A stretch of 27,012 nt of DNA from CAZWBR01 sp964404205 (GTDB lineage Bacteria > Bacteroidota > Bacteroidia > Bacteroidales > Prolixibacteraceae), in assembly GCA_964404205.1 (NCBI GenBank), contig CAYOJD010000033.1, positions 1 to 27,012 of the forward strand, in the 5' to 3' direction. Position numbers and translations under genes: made by a program. The notes beneath the pieces are model-generated. The model saw nothing but the letters and a program-made list of their open reading frames with translations, made no database searches and was not told the DNA's origin. Of the stretch, positions 7,655 to 14,547 are shown piece after piece. The number at the start of each line of letters is the position of its first letter. The first letter of the stretch is position 1.

Positions 7655-8275
7655 CTACTTGTAGTAGAGCGGATAGCTCAGGGTAAAAGAGACCGTTCGA
7701 TTTCTTTCGCCATCAAGTTTCGAGAGTACGCCATCGCGAAGCCCGACTGAGTAGCCCAACGCAACCCTGAAATCGTCGATTTTATACGAAATGCCAATAT
7801 TCCCGAAAGGTTCAGTGGAGTACATTTTCCCAAACTGAGTAGGCGGATTTCCCAATTCGAACCGATAGCCTGCACCGGCAAAAGCAGAGAGATTTCCCCA
7901 AAACCGATAGGATAGGTTTAGCGGTACGGAGAGATAATTAAATTTATTGACAATGGTATAGCGCCCTTCGTAGGTTGGCCCCTCCGAGCCATTGCCCGGA
8001 ATAGTGTTTTCGTAGTAATAACGACCCAGCCTGATTAATTCGTAGTTTAACCCTGATTCGACGGATAACGTTTGGGTAAAACGGTACGATACATTGGTGC
8101 CAATAACAATTCCGGGGTGCCAACTTTTATCAATATCGCTCAAAAACTCCGATTTTATGATACCATAGTTAGATCCAATAAGCCCGGATACCGTTAAACG
8201 ATTTTCCTGAGCATACGAGTTTACTATCAGGGAAATTGAGAAAAAGAAAAATAGAAAAAGATTTAATCGTTTCAT
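7655..8275 (-). CDS. Outer-membrane beta-barrel protein (PorT-like family)
   Basis: 206 residues. A signal peptide rich in Phe (LFLFFFFSISLIVNSYAQ) ends near residue 22. The mature part is alternating hydrophobic/polar strands with features of small barrels: SVESGLNYELIRLGRYYYEN, FNYLSVPLNLSYRFWGNLSAFAGAGYRFE-like strands and a C-terminal strand TVSFTLSYPLYYK. That is consistent with an eight-strand barrel of the PorT/OMP_b-brl family. Function is not identifiable. It is the first gene of the uptake operon with the TonB-dependent receptor and DUF4249 lipoprotein, so it may assist or report on that transporter. A type IX secretion PorT role is unlikely from sequence alone. Confidence 0.8.
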   Translation of the reverse strand: MKRLNLFLFFFFSISLIVNSYAQENRLTVSGLIGSNYGIIKSEFLSDIDKSWHPGIVIGTNVSYRFTQTLSVESGLNYELIRLGRYYYENTIPGNGSEGPTYEGRYTIVNKFNYLSVPLNLSYRFWGNLSAFAGAGYRFELGNPPTQFGKMYSTEPFGNIGISYKIDDFRVALGYSVGLRDGVLSKLDGERNRTVSFTLSYPLYYK

Positions 8276-8300
8276 TTTGTAGGTTTAAATATTCAGGATA

Positions 8301-8330
8301 CAAATAAAATAAAAAACATAATACGGGCAA
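8301..8330 (-). promoter_or_regulatory. Probable promoter of the barrel/TonB/DUF4249 operon
   Basis: On the minus strand TTG (8330-8328) and TTTATTTG (8308-8301, one mismatch to TAnnTTTG), 19 bases apart, lie 26 bases upstream of the first start codon. Confidence 0.45.
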
Positions 8331-8411
8331 TAGGGATTACTTTTTTATTAGACAAAGGGCTTTCAACAAGTTAAAAAGTTATCAGGATTGGTTTTGGGAG
8401 GTGCCATTCAA

Positions 8412-8451
8412 CAAAAAATCCCTGCAGGAAGAATGGTTCCGGCAGGGATTT
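8412..8451 (-). terminator. Rho-independent terminator after the TlpA-like gene
   Basis: Read on the minus strand, AAATCCCTGC (8451-8442) pairs with GCAGGGATTT (8425-8416), with an inner GGAA/TTCC stem, and the T run continues to 8413. It lies about 40 bases past the stop of the upstream minus-strand gene and before the uptake-operon promoter. Confidence 0.9.
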
Positions 8452-8490
8452 GGTCTATATTGGAATCTCCTTACGGGGAAACTGTCTAAT

Positions 8491-9591
8491 TTATTGTCCC
8501 AGTAATTCGGCTAATTTGGCTGCCAGCGCTTCGCCCCTAAGGTTTTTGGCAATAATTTTGCCCTCTTTGTCGAGCAGCAGCGTGAATGGAATAGCCTGTA
8601 CCCCATATTTTTGCGCTACTTCGCTTTGCCAGAATTTCAGATCCGACACGTGGTGCCAGGTCAGTTTATCGTCGGCGATGGCTTTTACCCAATCTTCCCT
8701 GGTGCGGTCGAGCGATACGCCAAGAACGTCGAAACCTTTGTCCTTATATTGGTTATAAAGGGCTACCACGTTGGGGTTTTCGCGACGGCAGGGTTGGCAC
8801 CATGCGGCCCAAAAATCGAGCAGTACCACTTTCCCGCGCAGCGACGACAAGGTGAACGGATTGCCATCGGGGTCGTTCAGTGTAAAATCGGGCGCTACGG
8901 CACCTACTTCGGTAACGCGCATCCGGTCGGCCACCTTATTCAGTTCGGTCACGTAGATAGAACTTTTCACGGTAGGGTCGAGAAAGGCTACCAGCGTGTC
9001 GATATCGTGGGCACTCATCTCCTGCGAAAACTGCATCAGCGCGATCAAGGGCGAAACTGTCGATTTCGGGTGTTCGCGGATAAAGTTTTTGGCATATACC
9101 TGTTGGTTTTGCATCATGGCTTCGAAATCGATCTGAGCTTTCTGCATCCCGTCCTGGTCGCCCGACATCTGGGCTTGTATGTAGCGTTGCTGCATCTCCT
9201 GGGCCTCTTTCGAGAGGGAGATCAGCTCTTTCTGGAAAAGCTGGAACTCGTCGTTCGATTTCGAACCTTTCACGACTGTTTTATCGAGGCTGTCGATATT
9301 GGCAACGATGGAGAGTTTCCCGTTTTCGGCAAAGAAATTGGCCACTACCGACTGAGGGTCTAATGCGACGATGCGCAATTCGGGAAGGTCGGATTTACCT
9401 TTTAACTGGAATTTTCCGTCGGTAATGGTTGCCGAATCTTCGGTAACCCATTGGCCATCGGCATATTTCATCAAACTGATTTTGCCGTCGGCTTTTCCTT
9501 TGATTTCGCCTTTAATTACGAAGCTGTCAGGCTTGGCGCAGGAGAATAGTGCTGAGAGGGCCAGCACAAACAATGCAATTTTCTTTGTCAT
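8491..9591 (-). CDS. TlpA/ResA-like thiol-disulfide oxidoreductase lipoprotein with DUF4369 domain
   Basis: 366 residues. The lipobox ends at Cys18 (LSALFSC). Residues about 22-110 form a DUF4369 domain (FVIKGEIKGKADGKISLMKY). A helical, Gln/Met-rich linker follows to about 230. The AhpC/TSA-thioredoxin fold starts at APDFTLNDPDG, with the redox motif WCQPC (Cys265, Cys268) and the cis-Pro loop AIPFTLLLD (Pro335). It should reduce or exchange disulfides in periplasmic or surface proteins, anchored by lipid. Proteins of this architecture are abundant in Bacteroidota and their partners are mostly unknown. It has its own promoter and terminator, so it is monocistronic. Confidence 0.93.
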   Translation of the reverse strand: MTKKIALFVLALSALFSCAKPDSFVIKGEIKGKADGKISLMKYADGQWVTEDSATITDGKFQLKGKSDLPELRIVALDPQSVVANFFAENGKLSIVANIDSLDKTVVKGSKSNDEFQLFQKELISLSKEAQEMQQRYIQAQMSGDQDGMQKAQIDFEAMMQNQQVYAKNFIREHPKSTVSPLIALMQFSQEMSAHDIDTLVAFLDPTVKSSIYVTELNKVADRMRVTEVGAVAPDFTLNDPDGNPFTLSSLRGKVVLLDFWAAWCQPCRRENPNVVALYNQYKDKGFDVLGVSLDRTREDWVKAIADDKLTWHHVSDLKFWQSEVAQKYGVQAIPFTLLLDKEGKIIAKNLRGEALAAKLAELLGQ

Positions 9592-9638
9592 CTAAATTCT
9601 GGTATTAATTATTCTTGTATTTCTGTATGCTGATTCGG

Positions 9639-9646
9639 CAAATGTA
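9639..9646 (-). promoter_or_regulatory. -7 element for the TlpA-like gene
   Basis: TACATTTG on the minus strand matches TAnnTTTG exactly, about 48 bases upstream of the start codon. No clear -33 TTTG is present, so strength is uncertain. Confidence 0.5.
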
Positions 9647-9683
9647 TGAAAACATTTAGATATTCAGTGTGATGCAATGATCT

Positions 9684-10805
9684 TCACGATAACGTTCCGA
9701 AATATTTATCGAGCAACTGGCGTGCGGCAATAAACGAGCTGATTTGGTCGTTCAGCACCTTTTGCTCGTATTCGGGCAGGTGGGTTTTGACGTGGCTATG
9801 GTGGTAGAAGTGTTGGCGCAGGGTTTCGTGAATGGTCTCGTACATCCAGTATTTGGCCTGCTCGCGGCGGCGTTCGTCGAAGTAATGGTTTGCCTTGCTC
9901 ATGTCGACATAACGAAGGATGGTTTCCCAAACCGCTGTTACCCCGGTGTGGTGAATGGCCGAGCAGGTGAGTACCTGTGGCTGCCAGCCCGAAGGGGTGG
10001 GCGGGAAGAGGTGCAGCGCATTGCGGAAGAGCGATGCTGCAATTTGTGCCCGGTCGTAGTTGTCGCCGTCGGCTTTGTTGATCACGATAGCATCAGCCAT
10101 CTCCATGATTCCGCGTTTGATTCCCTGTAGCTCGTCGCCGGCACCGGCTATCTGCAACAGCAGGAAGAAATCGACCATCGAATGGACGGCGGTTTCCGAT
10201 TGTCCTACCCCCACGGTTTCGATAAAGATGGTATCGAAGCCTGCTGCTTCGCAAAGAATAATGGTTTCGCGGGTTTTACGGGCTACCCCGCCCAGCGATC
10301 CTGCCGAGGGGCTGGGGCGGATATAGGCGTTGGGGTCGGACGAGAGTTGTTCCATGCGGGTTTTATCGCCCAGTATCGACCCTTTCGAGCGTTCGGAACT
10401 GGGGTCGATGGCCAGCACAGCCAGTTTCTTTCCGTTGCCGGTGAGGTATTTCCCCATCGATTCGATAAAGGTGCTTTTCCCGGCCCCGGGGACACCGGTA
10501 ATGCCAATCCTGACCGATTTTCCGGTAAAGGGCAGACATTTGATGATAATATCCTGTGCCAGTTTCTGGTGTTCGGGCTTACTGCTTTCGACCAGTGTGA
10601 CGGCCTGGCTCAGCAAGGTGATATTTCCCGAAAGGATACCTTCGATATATTCGTCGACGGATAATTGGCGGCGTTTGTTTTTCTTCAGAAATCGGCTCAC
10701 CGATTCGGCACTGACCGATTCGGGCTGGGCTATCCCTTTGTTGACATTCAGGCCGATATAGGCCGGGTCGTTCTCAGGGTGATCGATATGGTGATGGTTG
10801 TCCAT
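9684..10805 (-). CDS. meaB: MeaB, methylmalonyl-CoA mutase-associated G-protein chaperone
   Basis: 373 residues. MeaB uses GTP hydrolysis to gate B12 cofactor loading onto, and protect, methylmalonyl-CoA mutase in the cytoplasm. The G-domain motifs are intact: P-loop GVPGAGKST (104-112), IDPSSERSKGSILGDKTRM (133-151), ETVGVGQSE (196-204), AGAGDELQG (221-229) and NKAD (243-246). The C-terminal helical dimerisation arm is present. The first 45 residues (His-rich, then KKNKRRQLSVDEY) are an extension common in Bacteroidota forms. No mutase gene lies in the window, but an acyl-CoA carboxyltransferase/biotin-carrier operon of the same pathway is at 18899-20807. Confusion with LAO/AO-transport ArgK is only a naming issue. 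Confidence 0.95.
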   Translation of the reverse strand: MDNHHHIDHPENDPAYIGLNVNKGIAQPESVSAESVSRFLKKNKRRQLSVDEYIEGILSGNITLLSQAVTLVESSKPEHQKLAQDIIIKCLPFTGKSVRIGITGVPGAGKSTFIESMGKYLTGNGKKLAVLAIDPSSERSKGSILGDKTRMEQLSSDPNAYIRPSPSAGSLGGVARKTRETIILCEAAGFDTIFIETVGVGQSETAVHSMVDFFLLLQIAGAGDELQGIKRGIMEMADAIVINKADGDNYDRAQIAASLFRNALHLFPPTPSGWQPQVLTCSAIHHTGVTAVWETILRYVDMSKANHYFDERRREQAKYWMYETIHETLRQHFYHHSHVKTHLPEYEQKVLNDQISSFIAARQLLDKYFGTLS

Positions 10806-10810
10806 GGGTG

Positions 10811-10839
10811 CAAAATATGGTTTGGGGCGAATTTACAAC
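10811..10839 (-). promoter_or_regulatory. Possible promoter for meaB
   Basis: On the minus strand GTTG (10839-10836) and TATTTTG (10817-10811) resemble -33/-7, but the -7 element lacks one spacer base. A transcript would start within a few bases of the ATG at 10805, so meaB might be nearly leaderless. Confidence 0.4.
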
Positions 10840-10927
10840 TTTTAGCAGAGGCGTTTCCATTCCATCGCGGAAAAGAAGGATTGTCCAGCTGCTTTTTGTG
10901 GAAAGATAACGTTGCTTAAAAATATTT

Positions 10928-10987
10928 TCCCGCAGATTACGCTGATTTTGGCAGGTATATCTGCGTTGTTCGGCGTTATCTGCGGGA
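10928..10987. repeat. Imperfect inverted repeat with ATCTGCG core, probable dispersed intergenic element
   Basis: TCCCGCAGATTACGC (10928-10942) and GCGTTATCTGCGGGA (10973-10987) are complementary at 14 of 15 positions. A third partial copy, ATCTGCGTT, lies in the loop. Repeats built on the same ATCTGCG/CGCAGAT words are, from memory, scattered between genes in many Bacteroidota genomes. It sits between the DUF1573 gene and meaB, both on the minus strand. Confidence 0.65.
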
Positions 10988-10996
10988 GATAAATCT

Positions 10997-11013
10997 CAGC
11001 CCCGTAAGGGCTG
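10997..11013. repeat. Short hairpin next to the dispersed repeat
   Basis: CAGCCC and GGGCTG flank a CGTAA loop. It lies about 27 bases beyond the DUF1573 stop on the minus strand, without a proper T-tract. It may help end transcription or be part of the neighbouring repeat. Confidence 0.55.
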
Positions 11014-11039
11014 TCCAAAATTTTTACAGCAACGAAATG

Positions 11040-12131
11040 CTATTGCGCTTTTTTTACTGTCCCGGTAATACGCAGGATAGTTGTAGGCGATTTGGGATCG
11101 TTGGTAATAACGGTGATGGTTTTGTTTTGCATTCCTGTTTTGCCGGTAGAATCGAAAATGGCTTTCATGGTGGTACTTTCGCCCGGTTTAACCATGTTCG
11201 AAGCCGGGTTGACAGCCGTACAACCGCACGAGGCTTTTACGCTGCGGATCAGCAAATCGGTCTTCCCTTTGTTGATGATGCTGAAGGTGTGTTCGGCTTT
11301 TTCGCCATCTTTAATTTCGCCAAATTCAAATACGCGGGTATCGAAATCGATAACCGGGGCGTTGGCCAGCTGGCTGGCAGTCAGCTTGGAGAAATCTTCT
11401 TCGATGGTGGCACTCACACTGAAGGCCTGGTTGTAGTTTTCGGTGCCATTGAAAAGCATATAGATGCGGTTCATCTGGAAGCCGAAGTCGCTCACTTTAG
11501 TGGCATCGTAAGTTACCACGATGGCACCGGTACCTTTGGGCTGAATGGTTTCGGGAACAACTTTGGCCGAAAGAAACGCAGGTGTGGTTTTAAACCCGAT
11601 TTTGAGGGCTTCGGTTCCCGGATTATAAATTTTAAGGGTATCGGTCTTCTTTTCGGTGTTGGCAATCTTAACGAACGAAAGGTGGTTGGTTACCATTCTG
11701 ATTTTGCCTACTTCGGTGGGATATTTATCTTCCATCGAGAGGACTTTTGGGGTAACATCGCCCATAATTTTTAACACAACCGAACCGGTGGCTATGTTGG
11801 CAACAACAGTTACCGTTTTGGAGAAACTGCCGGGGCGGTTCAGCGGGTTGTACGATACCTTGATAAATCCGGTTTTTCCCGGAAGGACAGGTTCTTTGCT
11901 CCATTCGGGGGTGGTGCAGCCGCACGAGGCATTTACACTCGAGATGATTAACGGCACTTTTCCCTTGTTGGTAAATTTGAAGTCGTAAACGGCGGGGCCG
12001 CCCTCTTCCTTAATTTTCCCAAAATCGTGTTCAATTTTCTCGAAGGCAATCTCGGCCTGCGATTGGGCATAACAATGCAGTCCCAATCCTGAAATGAAGC
12101 AAACGGTCAGAAAAAGAATGAATTTTTTCAT
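11040..12131 (-). CDS. Periplasmic protein with two DUF1573 (ASH-like) domains
   Basis: 363 residues from the ATG at 12131 (MKKFILFLTVCF), preferred over an in-frame TTG at 12155 because it has an AAA leader and starts a normal signal peptide cut near YAQ (22). Two DUF1573 units follow, each opening with a DFG(K/E)I(K) strand and carrying the hallmark ASCGCT (Cys70/Cys72 in the first; VKASCGCTAVNP in the second), with a less conserved immunoglobulin-like stretch between. The family is beta-sandwich and exported; its function is not established. Tandem DUF1573 lipoproteins and periplasmic proteins are common in Bacteroidota. It has its own promoter; the next gene downstream is meaB after about 230 bases with hairpins. 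Confidence 0.88.
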   Translation of the reverse strand: MKKFILFLTVCFISGLGLHCYAQSQAEIAFEKIEHDFGKIKEEGGPAVYDFKFTNKGKVPLIISSVNASCGCTTPEWSKEPVLPGKTGFIKVSYNPLNRPGSFSKTVTVVANIATGSVVLKIMGDVTPKVLSMEDKYPTEVGKIRMVTNHLSFVKIANTEKKTDTLKIYNPGTEALKIGFKTTPAFLSAKVVPETIQPKGTGAIVVTYDATKVSDFGFQMNRIYMLFNGTENYNQAFSVSATIEEDFSKLTASQLANAPVIDFDTRVFEFGEIKDGEKAEHTFSIINKGKTDLLIRSVKASCGCTAVNPASNMVKPGESTTMKAIFDSTGKTGMQNKTITVITNDPKSPTTILRITGTVKKAQ

Positions 12132-12205
12132 TTTACAATTATATTTAATTGACAATCAATTTTATATTAGGCTTATTATATTGCTGGATGCGATATAATA
12201 ATATA

Positions 12206-12238
12206 CAAAGCTAAAAAAATTATCATGTCAATACCAAA
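12206..12238 (-). promoter_or_regulatory. Promoter for the DUF1573 gene
   Basis: On the minus strand TTTG (12238-12235) and TAGCTTTG (12213-12206) match -33/-7 with 21 bases between. The leader to the ATG at 12131 is about 70 bases. Confidence 0.6.
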
Positions 12239-12290
12239 ATTAACAACAAGTTAACAGCTTGTGGGGTTGATTTTATTGCTGCCAGGGCCT

Positions 12291-13319
12291 TTATGCTTTT
12301 TCGTCGCCAAAGAGAACCCCGAGGTTGCGGGCTTTTTTAATGAGCGGGTGGCCGGGCTCCACGAGGCTTAGTTTACCGCCTACTTCCGACAAATCGACTG
12401 CATGTAACACTCCGCCGCTGATGGCTACCATGTTGCCATATTTTTCCTGGGCAATCAGTTCGGCTGCATAGGCACCATATCGGGTGGCCAGTATGCGATC
12501 CATGGCCGAGGGGCTGCCGCCACGCTGAATATAGCCCAGACGGGTGTCGCGCGTTTCGATTCCGGTACGTTTCTGAATTTCGTAGGCAATATAGTCTCCG
12601 GCCTGTTTGTTAGCTGGTTTGTCGATGCCTTCGGCTACCACTACAATGGAGTAGGGTTTCCCTTTTTTAAACCGTTGTTCAATCGATTTGCAAACACTTT
12701 TGATATTGAATTTGATCTCTGGAATCAGGATTACGTCGCCTCCGCCGGCCATTCCGGCATAAAGGGCAATCCAGCCAGCGTTGTGGCCCATCACTTCGAT
12801 GACCATGGCCCGCTGGTGCGAGTTGGCAGTGGTATGCAGCCTGTCGATGGCATCGGTGGCAATGGAGACGGCCGAATCGAATCCAAAGGTGATATCGGTG
12901 CCGTACACATCGTTGTCGATGGTCTTGGGGATACCAATCACGTTGAGCCCCTCTTTTTGCAGCAGGTAGGCCGTTTTCATCGTGCCGTTTCCGCCAATGC
13001 AAACCACACAGTCGAGCCCCAGCTCCTGATAGGTTTTGCGTATCAGTTCGGGTTTGTCGTTAAACTCTTCCCCTTTTTCAATTTTGAACGGTTTTTCGCG
13101 CGAAGTGCCAAGTATCGTCCCCCCCAGGGTGAGGATTCCCGATAGTTTGGCCTCGTCGAGTTCGACATACTCTTTGCGGATAAGGCCGCTGTAACCTGCA
13201 GTAAAACCGATAACTTGCATGCCATGTTCGATGATAGCTGTCTTACCCACTCCGCGGATGGCGGCATTCAGCCCCGGACAATCGCCGCCGGCTGTCAGAA
13301 TTCCAATTCTTTTGGACAT
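12291..13319 (-). CDS. pfkA: 6-phosphofructokinase
   Basis: 342 residues, typical length. It phosphorylates fructose 6-phosphate in glycolysis. Motifs: TAGGDCPGLNAAIRG (9-23), GGNGTMKTA (109-117), PKTIDNDVYGTDITFGFDSA (131-150), the substrate segment VIEVMGHNAGW, and RDTRLGYIQRGGSPSAMDR near the C-terminus. Two positions depart from E. coli PfkA: Asn111 in place of the Asp of GGDGS, and Lys132 in place of Gly in PGTIDND. The Gly after Asn111, the usual ATP-type residue, is retained. Lys at 132 is typical of the PPi and mixed-substrate clade, so the phosphoryl donor is best considered ATP but unproven. It has its own promoter and no operon partners. Confidence 0.94.
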   Translation of the reverse strand: MSKRIGILTAGGDCPGLNAAIRGVGKTAIIEHGMQVIGFTAGYSGLIRKEYVELDEAKLSGILTLGGTILGTSREKPFKIEKGEEFNDKPELIRKTYQELGLDCVVCIGGNGTMKTAYLLQKEGLNVIGIPKTIDNDVYGTDITFGFDSAVSIATDAIDRLHTTANSHQRAMVIEVMGHNAGWIALYAGMAGGGDVILIPEIKFNIKSVCKSIEQRFKKGKPYSIVVVAEGIDKPANKQAGDYIAYEIQKRTGIETRDTRLGYIQRGGSPSAMDRILATRYGAYAAELIAQEKYGNMVAISGGVLHAVDLSEVGGKLSLVEPGHPLIKKARNLGVLFGDEKA

Positions 13320-13357
13320 ACCTGATTGGTTTTTGATGATAATTTGAAAAAGTACAA

Positions 13358-13396
13358 CAAAATTAACATCATAACCCCCTGATGGTTCACTGAACC
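13358..13396 (-). promoter_or_regulatory. pfkA promoter with upstream hyphenated palindrome
   Basis: TAATTTTG (13365-13358, minus strand) fits TAnnTTTG. GGTTCA-C-TGAACC (13384-13396) lies 18 bases upstream of it, over the -33 position, and may be an operator replacing a recognisable -33 element. Confidence 0.5.
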
Positions 13397-13686
13397 GGCA
13401 ATATTTACATAGAATTAACCTGGCGCTCTTTTCGGAATGGCGCCGCAGTATTTCTGGGATTGTTTTTTATTGTTTATCAGCTATTTTGATGGATGATCGT
13501 TTTTTTGATCCGGTGATTTTATATCGACAAGGTTGTCTTGGTCAAAGCCACGCCCACGCTTTTTTTGGTTGTTCGAAGGCGTTGATTTATGTTGAATATA
13601 AAGGGCTTGATTTGATTAAAATTTGTATTTTAGCCAACAGAAAACCAACTTTCAATTCTTAATTCACACTATTTAAATTGTTATCA
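13397..13686. other. Intergenic region between divergent pfkA and DUF1080 gene
   Basis: No supported gene or RNA. It is T-rich on the plus strand. A possible -33/-7 pair for the downstream gene is TTG (13607-13609) with TATTTTAG (13626-13633), one mismatch to TAnnTTTG and a short 16-base spacer. Confidence 0.45.
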
Positions 13687-14487
13687 ATGAAAAGAACAAT
13701 TTTAGTTATGGTTGCAGCCGTTCTGGTTATGTCGGGTTGCAATAACCAACCCAAAAAGGCCGACGACAAGGCTACAGGCGATACAGCCAAAAGTGCAACT
13801 GCTGAAGCGGCTCCGCTTAATGCACTGACTGAAGAAGAAAAGACACAGGGATGGATCCTGATGTTCGATGGCACTACCAGTCAAAACTGGAGGGGTGTAG
13901 GCAAACAGAATTTCCCTGCAGCATGGATTATCGAAGACAACAGCCTGAAATGTACCGGTTCGGGCCGTGGCGAAGCAGGAGCTGCCGATGGTGGCGATAT
14001 TCTTTATGCTCCGCAGCAGTTCTCGAATTTCCACCTGAAAATGGATTGGAAAATCTCTGAAGGCGGTAACTCAGGCGTATTCTACCTCGGCAAAGAGGTG
14101 GAAGGATGGCCCATTTGGAAAACAGCTCCTGAAATGCAGGTACTGGACAACGACCGCCACCCCGATGCACTGTTGGGTAAAGACGGCAACCGCAAAGCCG
14201 GTTCGCTTTACGACCTGATTCCTGCCCAGCCGCAGAATGCCAAGCCTGCCGGCGAATGGAACAGCATCGAGATTATTTGCTATCAGGGTACCGTTGTACA
14301 CAAAATGAATGGCGAAACCGTTGTGGAATATCACCTCTGGACCCCTGAATGGAACGAGATGGTGAAAGTTTCAAAATTCCCGGGTCTGAATCCTGACTGG
14401 GCCAATGTACCGAAAGAAGGTTACATCGCGCTACAGGATCATGGCAACGATGTTTGGTTCCGCAACATCAAAATCCGTCCGTTATAA
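13687..14487 (+). CDS. DUF1080 (3-keto-disaccharide hydrolase-like) lipoprotein
   Basis: 266 residues from the ATG at 13687; the lipobox ends at Cys18 (VLVMSGC). A low-complexity Lys/Asp/Ala linker runs to about 40. The concanavalin-like DUF1080 domain follows: TQGWILMFDGTTSQNWRG, WIIEDNSLKC, GGDILYAPQQFSNFHLKMDW, GNSGVFYLGKE, PEMQVLDN, AGEWNSIEIIC and GYIALQDHGNDVWFRNIKI. Members act on or bind glycans, and some hydrolyse 3-keto glycosides; the substrate here is unknown. It is monocistronic, ends at a strong terminator shared with convergent gldB, and has no sugar oxidoreductase neighbour that would support the keto-glycoside route. Confidence 0.92.
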   Translation: MKRTILVMVAAVLVMSGCNNQPKKADDKATGDTAKSATAEAAPLNALTEEEKTQGWILMFDGTTSQNWRGVGKQNFPAAWIIEDNSLKCTGSGRGEAGAADGGDILYAPQQFSNFHLKMDWKISEGGNSGVFYLGKEVEGWPIWKTAPEMQVLDNDRHPDALLGKDGNRKAGSLYDLIPAQPQNAKPAGEWNSIEIICYQGTVVHKMNGETVVEYHLWTPEWNEMVKVSKFPGLNPDWANVPKEGYIALQDHGNDVWFRNIKIRPL

Positions 14488-14506
14488 TTACCGCCCGGAT
14501 ATCATC

Positions 14507-14538
14507 AAAAAGGTTGCCCGCAAGAGCAACCTTTTTTT
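14507..14538. terminator. Bidirectional rho-independent terminator between DUF1080 gene and gldB
   Basis: AAAAAGGTTGC (14507-14517) and GCAACCTTTTT (14526-14536) form an 11-bp stem with an 8-base loop, flanked by T runs in both readings. The two genes are convergent, so it can serve both. Confidence 0.92.
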
Positions 14539-14547
14539 GTTGTTGGT

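Noticed and set aside
11037..11774. 245-codon plus-strand open frame
   Set aside because: Antisense shadow of the DUF1573 gene, produced by its codon bias.
12156..12290. Imperfect palindrome ACAAG-TTAACAG-CTTGT as a terminator for pfkA
   Set aside because: Stem of only five pairs, no T-tract; may equally be upstream sequence of the DUF1573 promoter.
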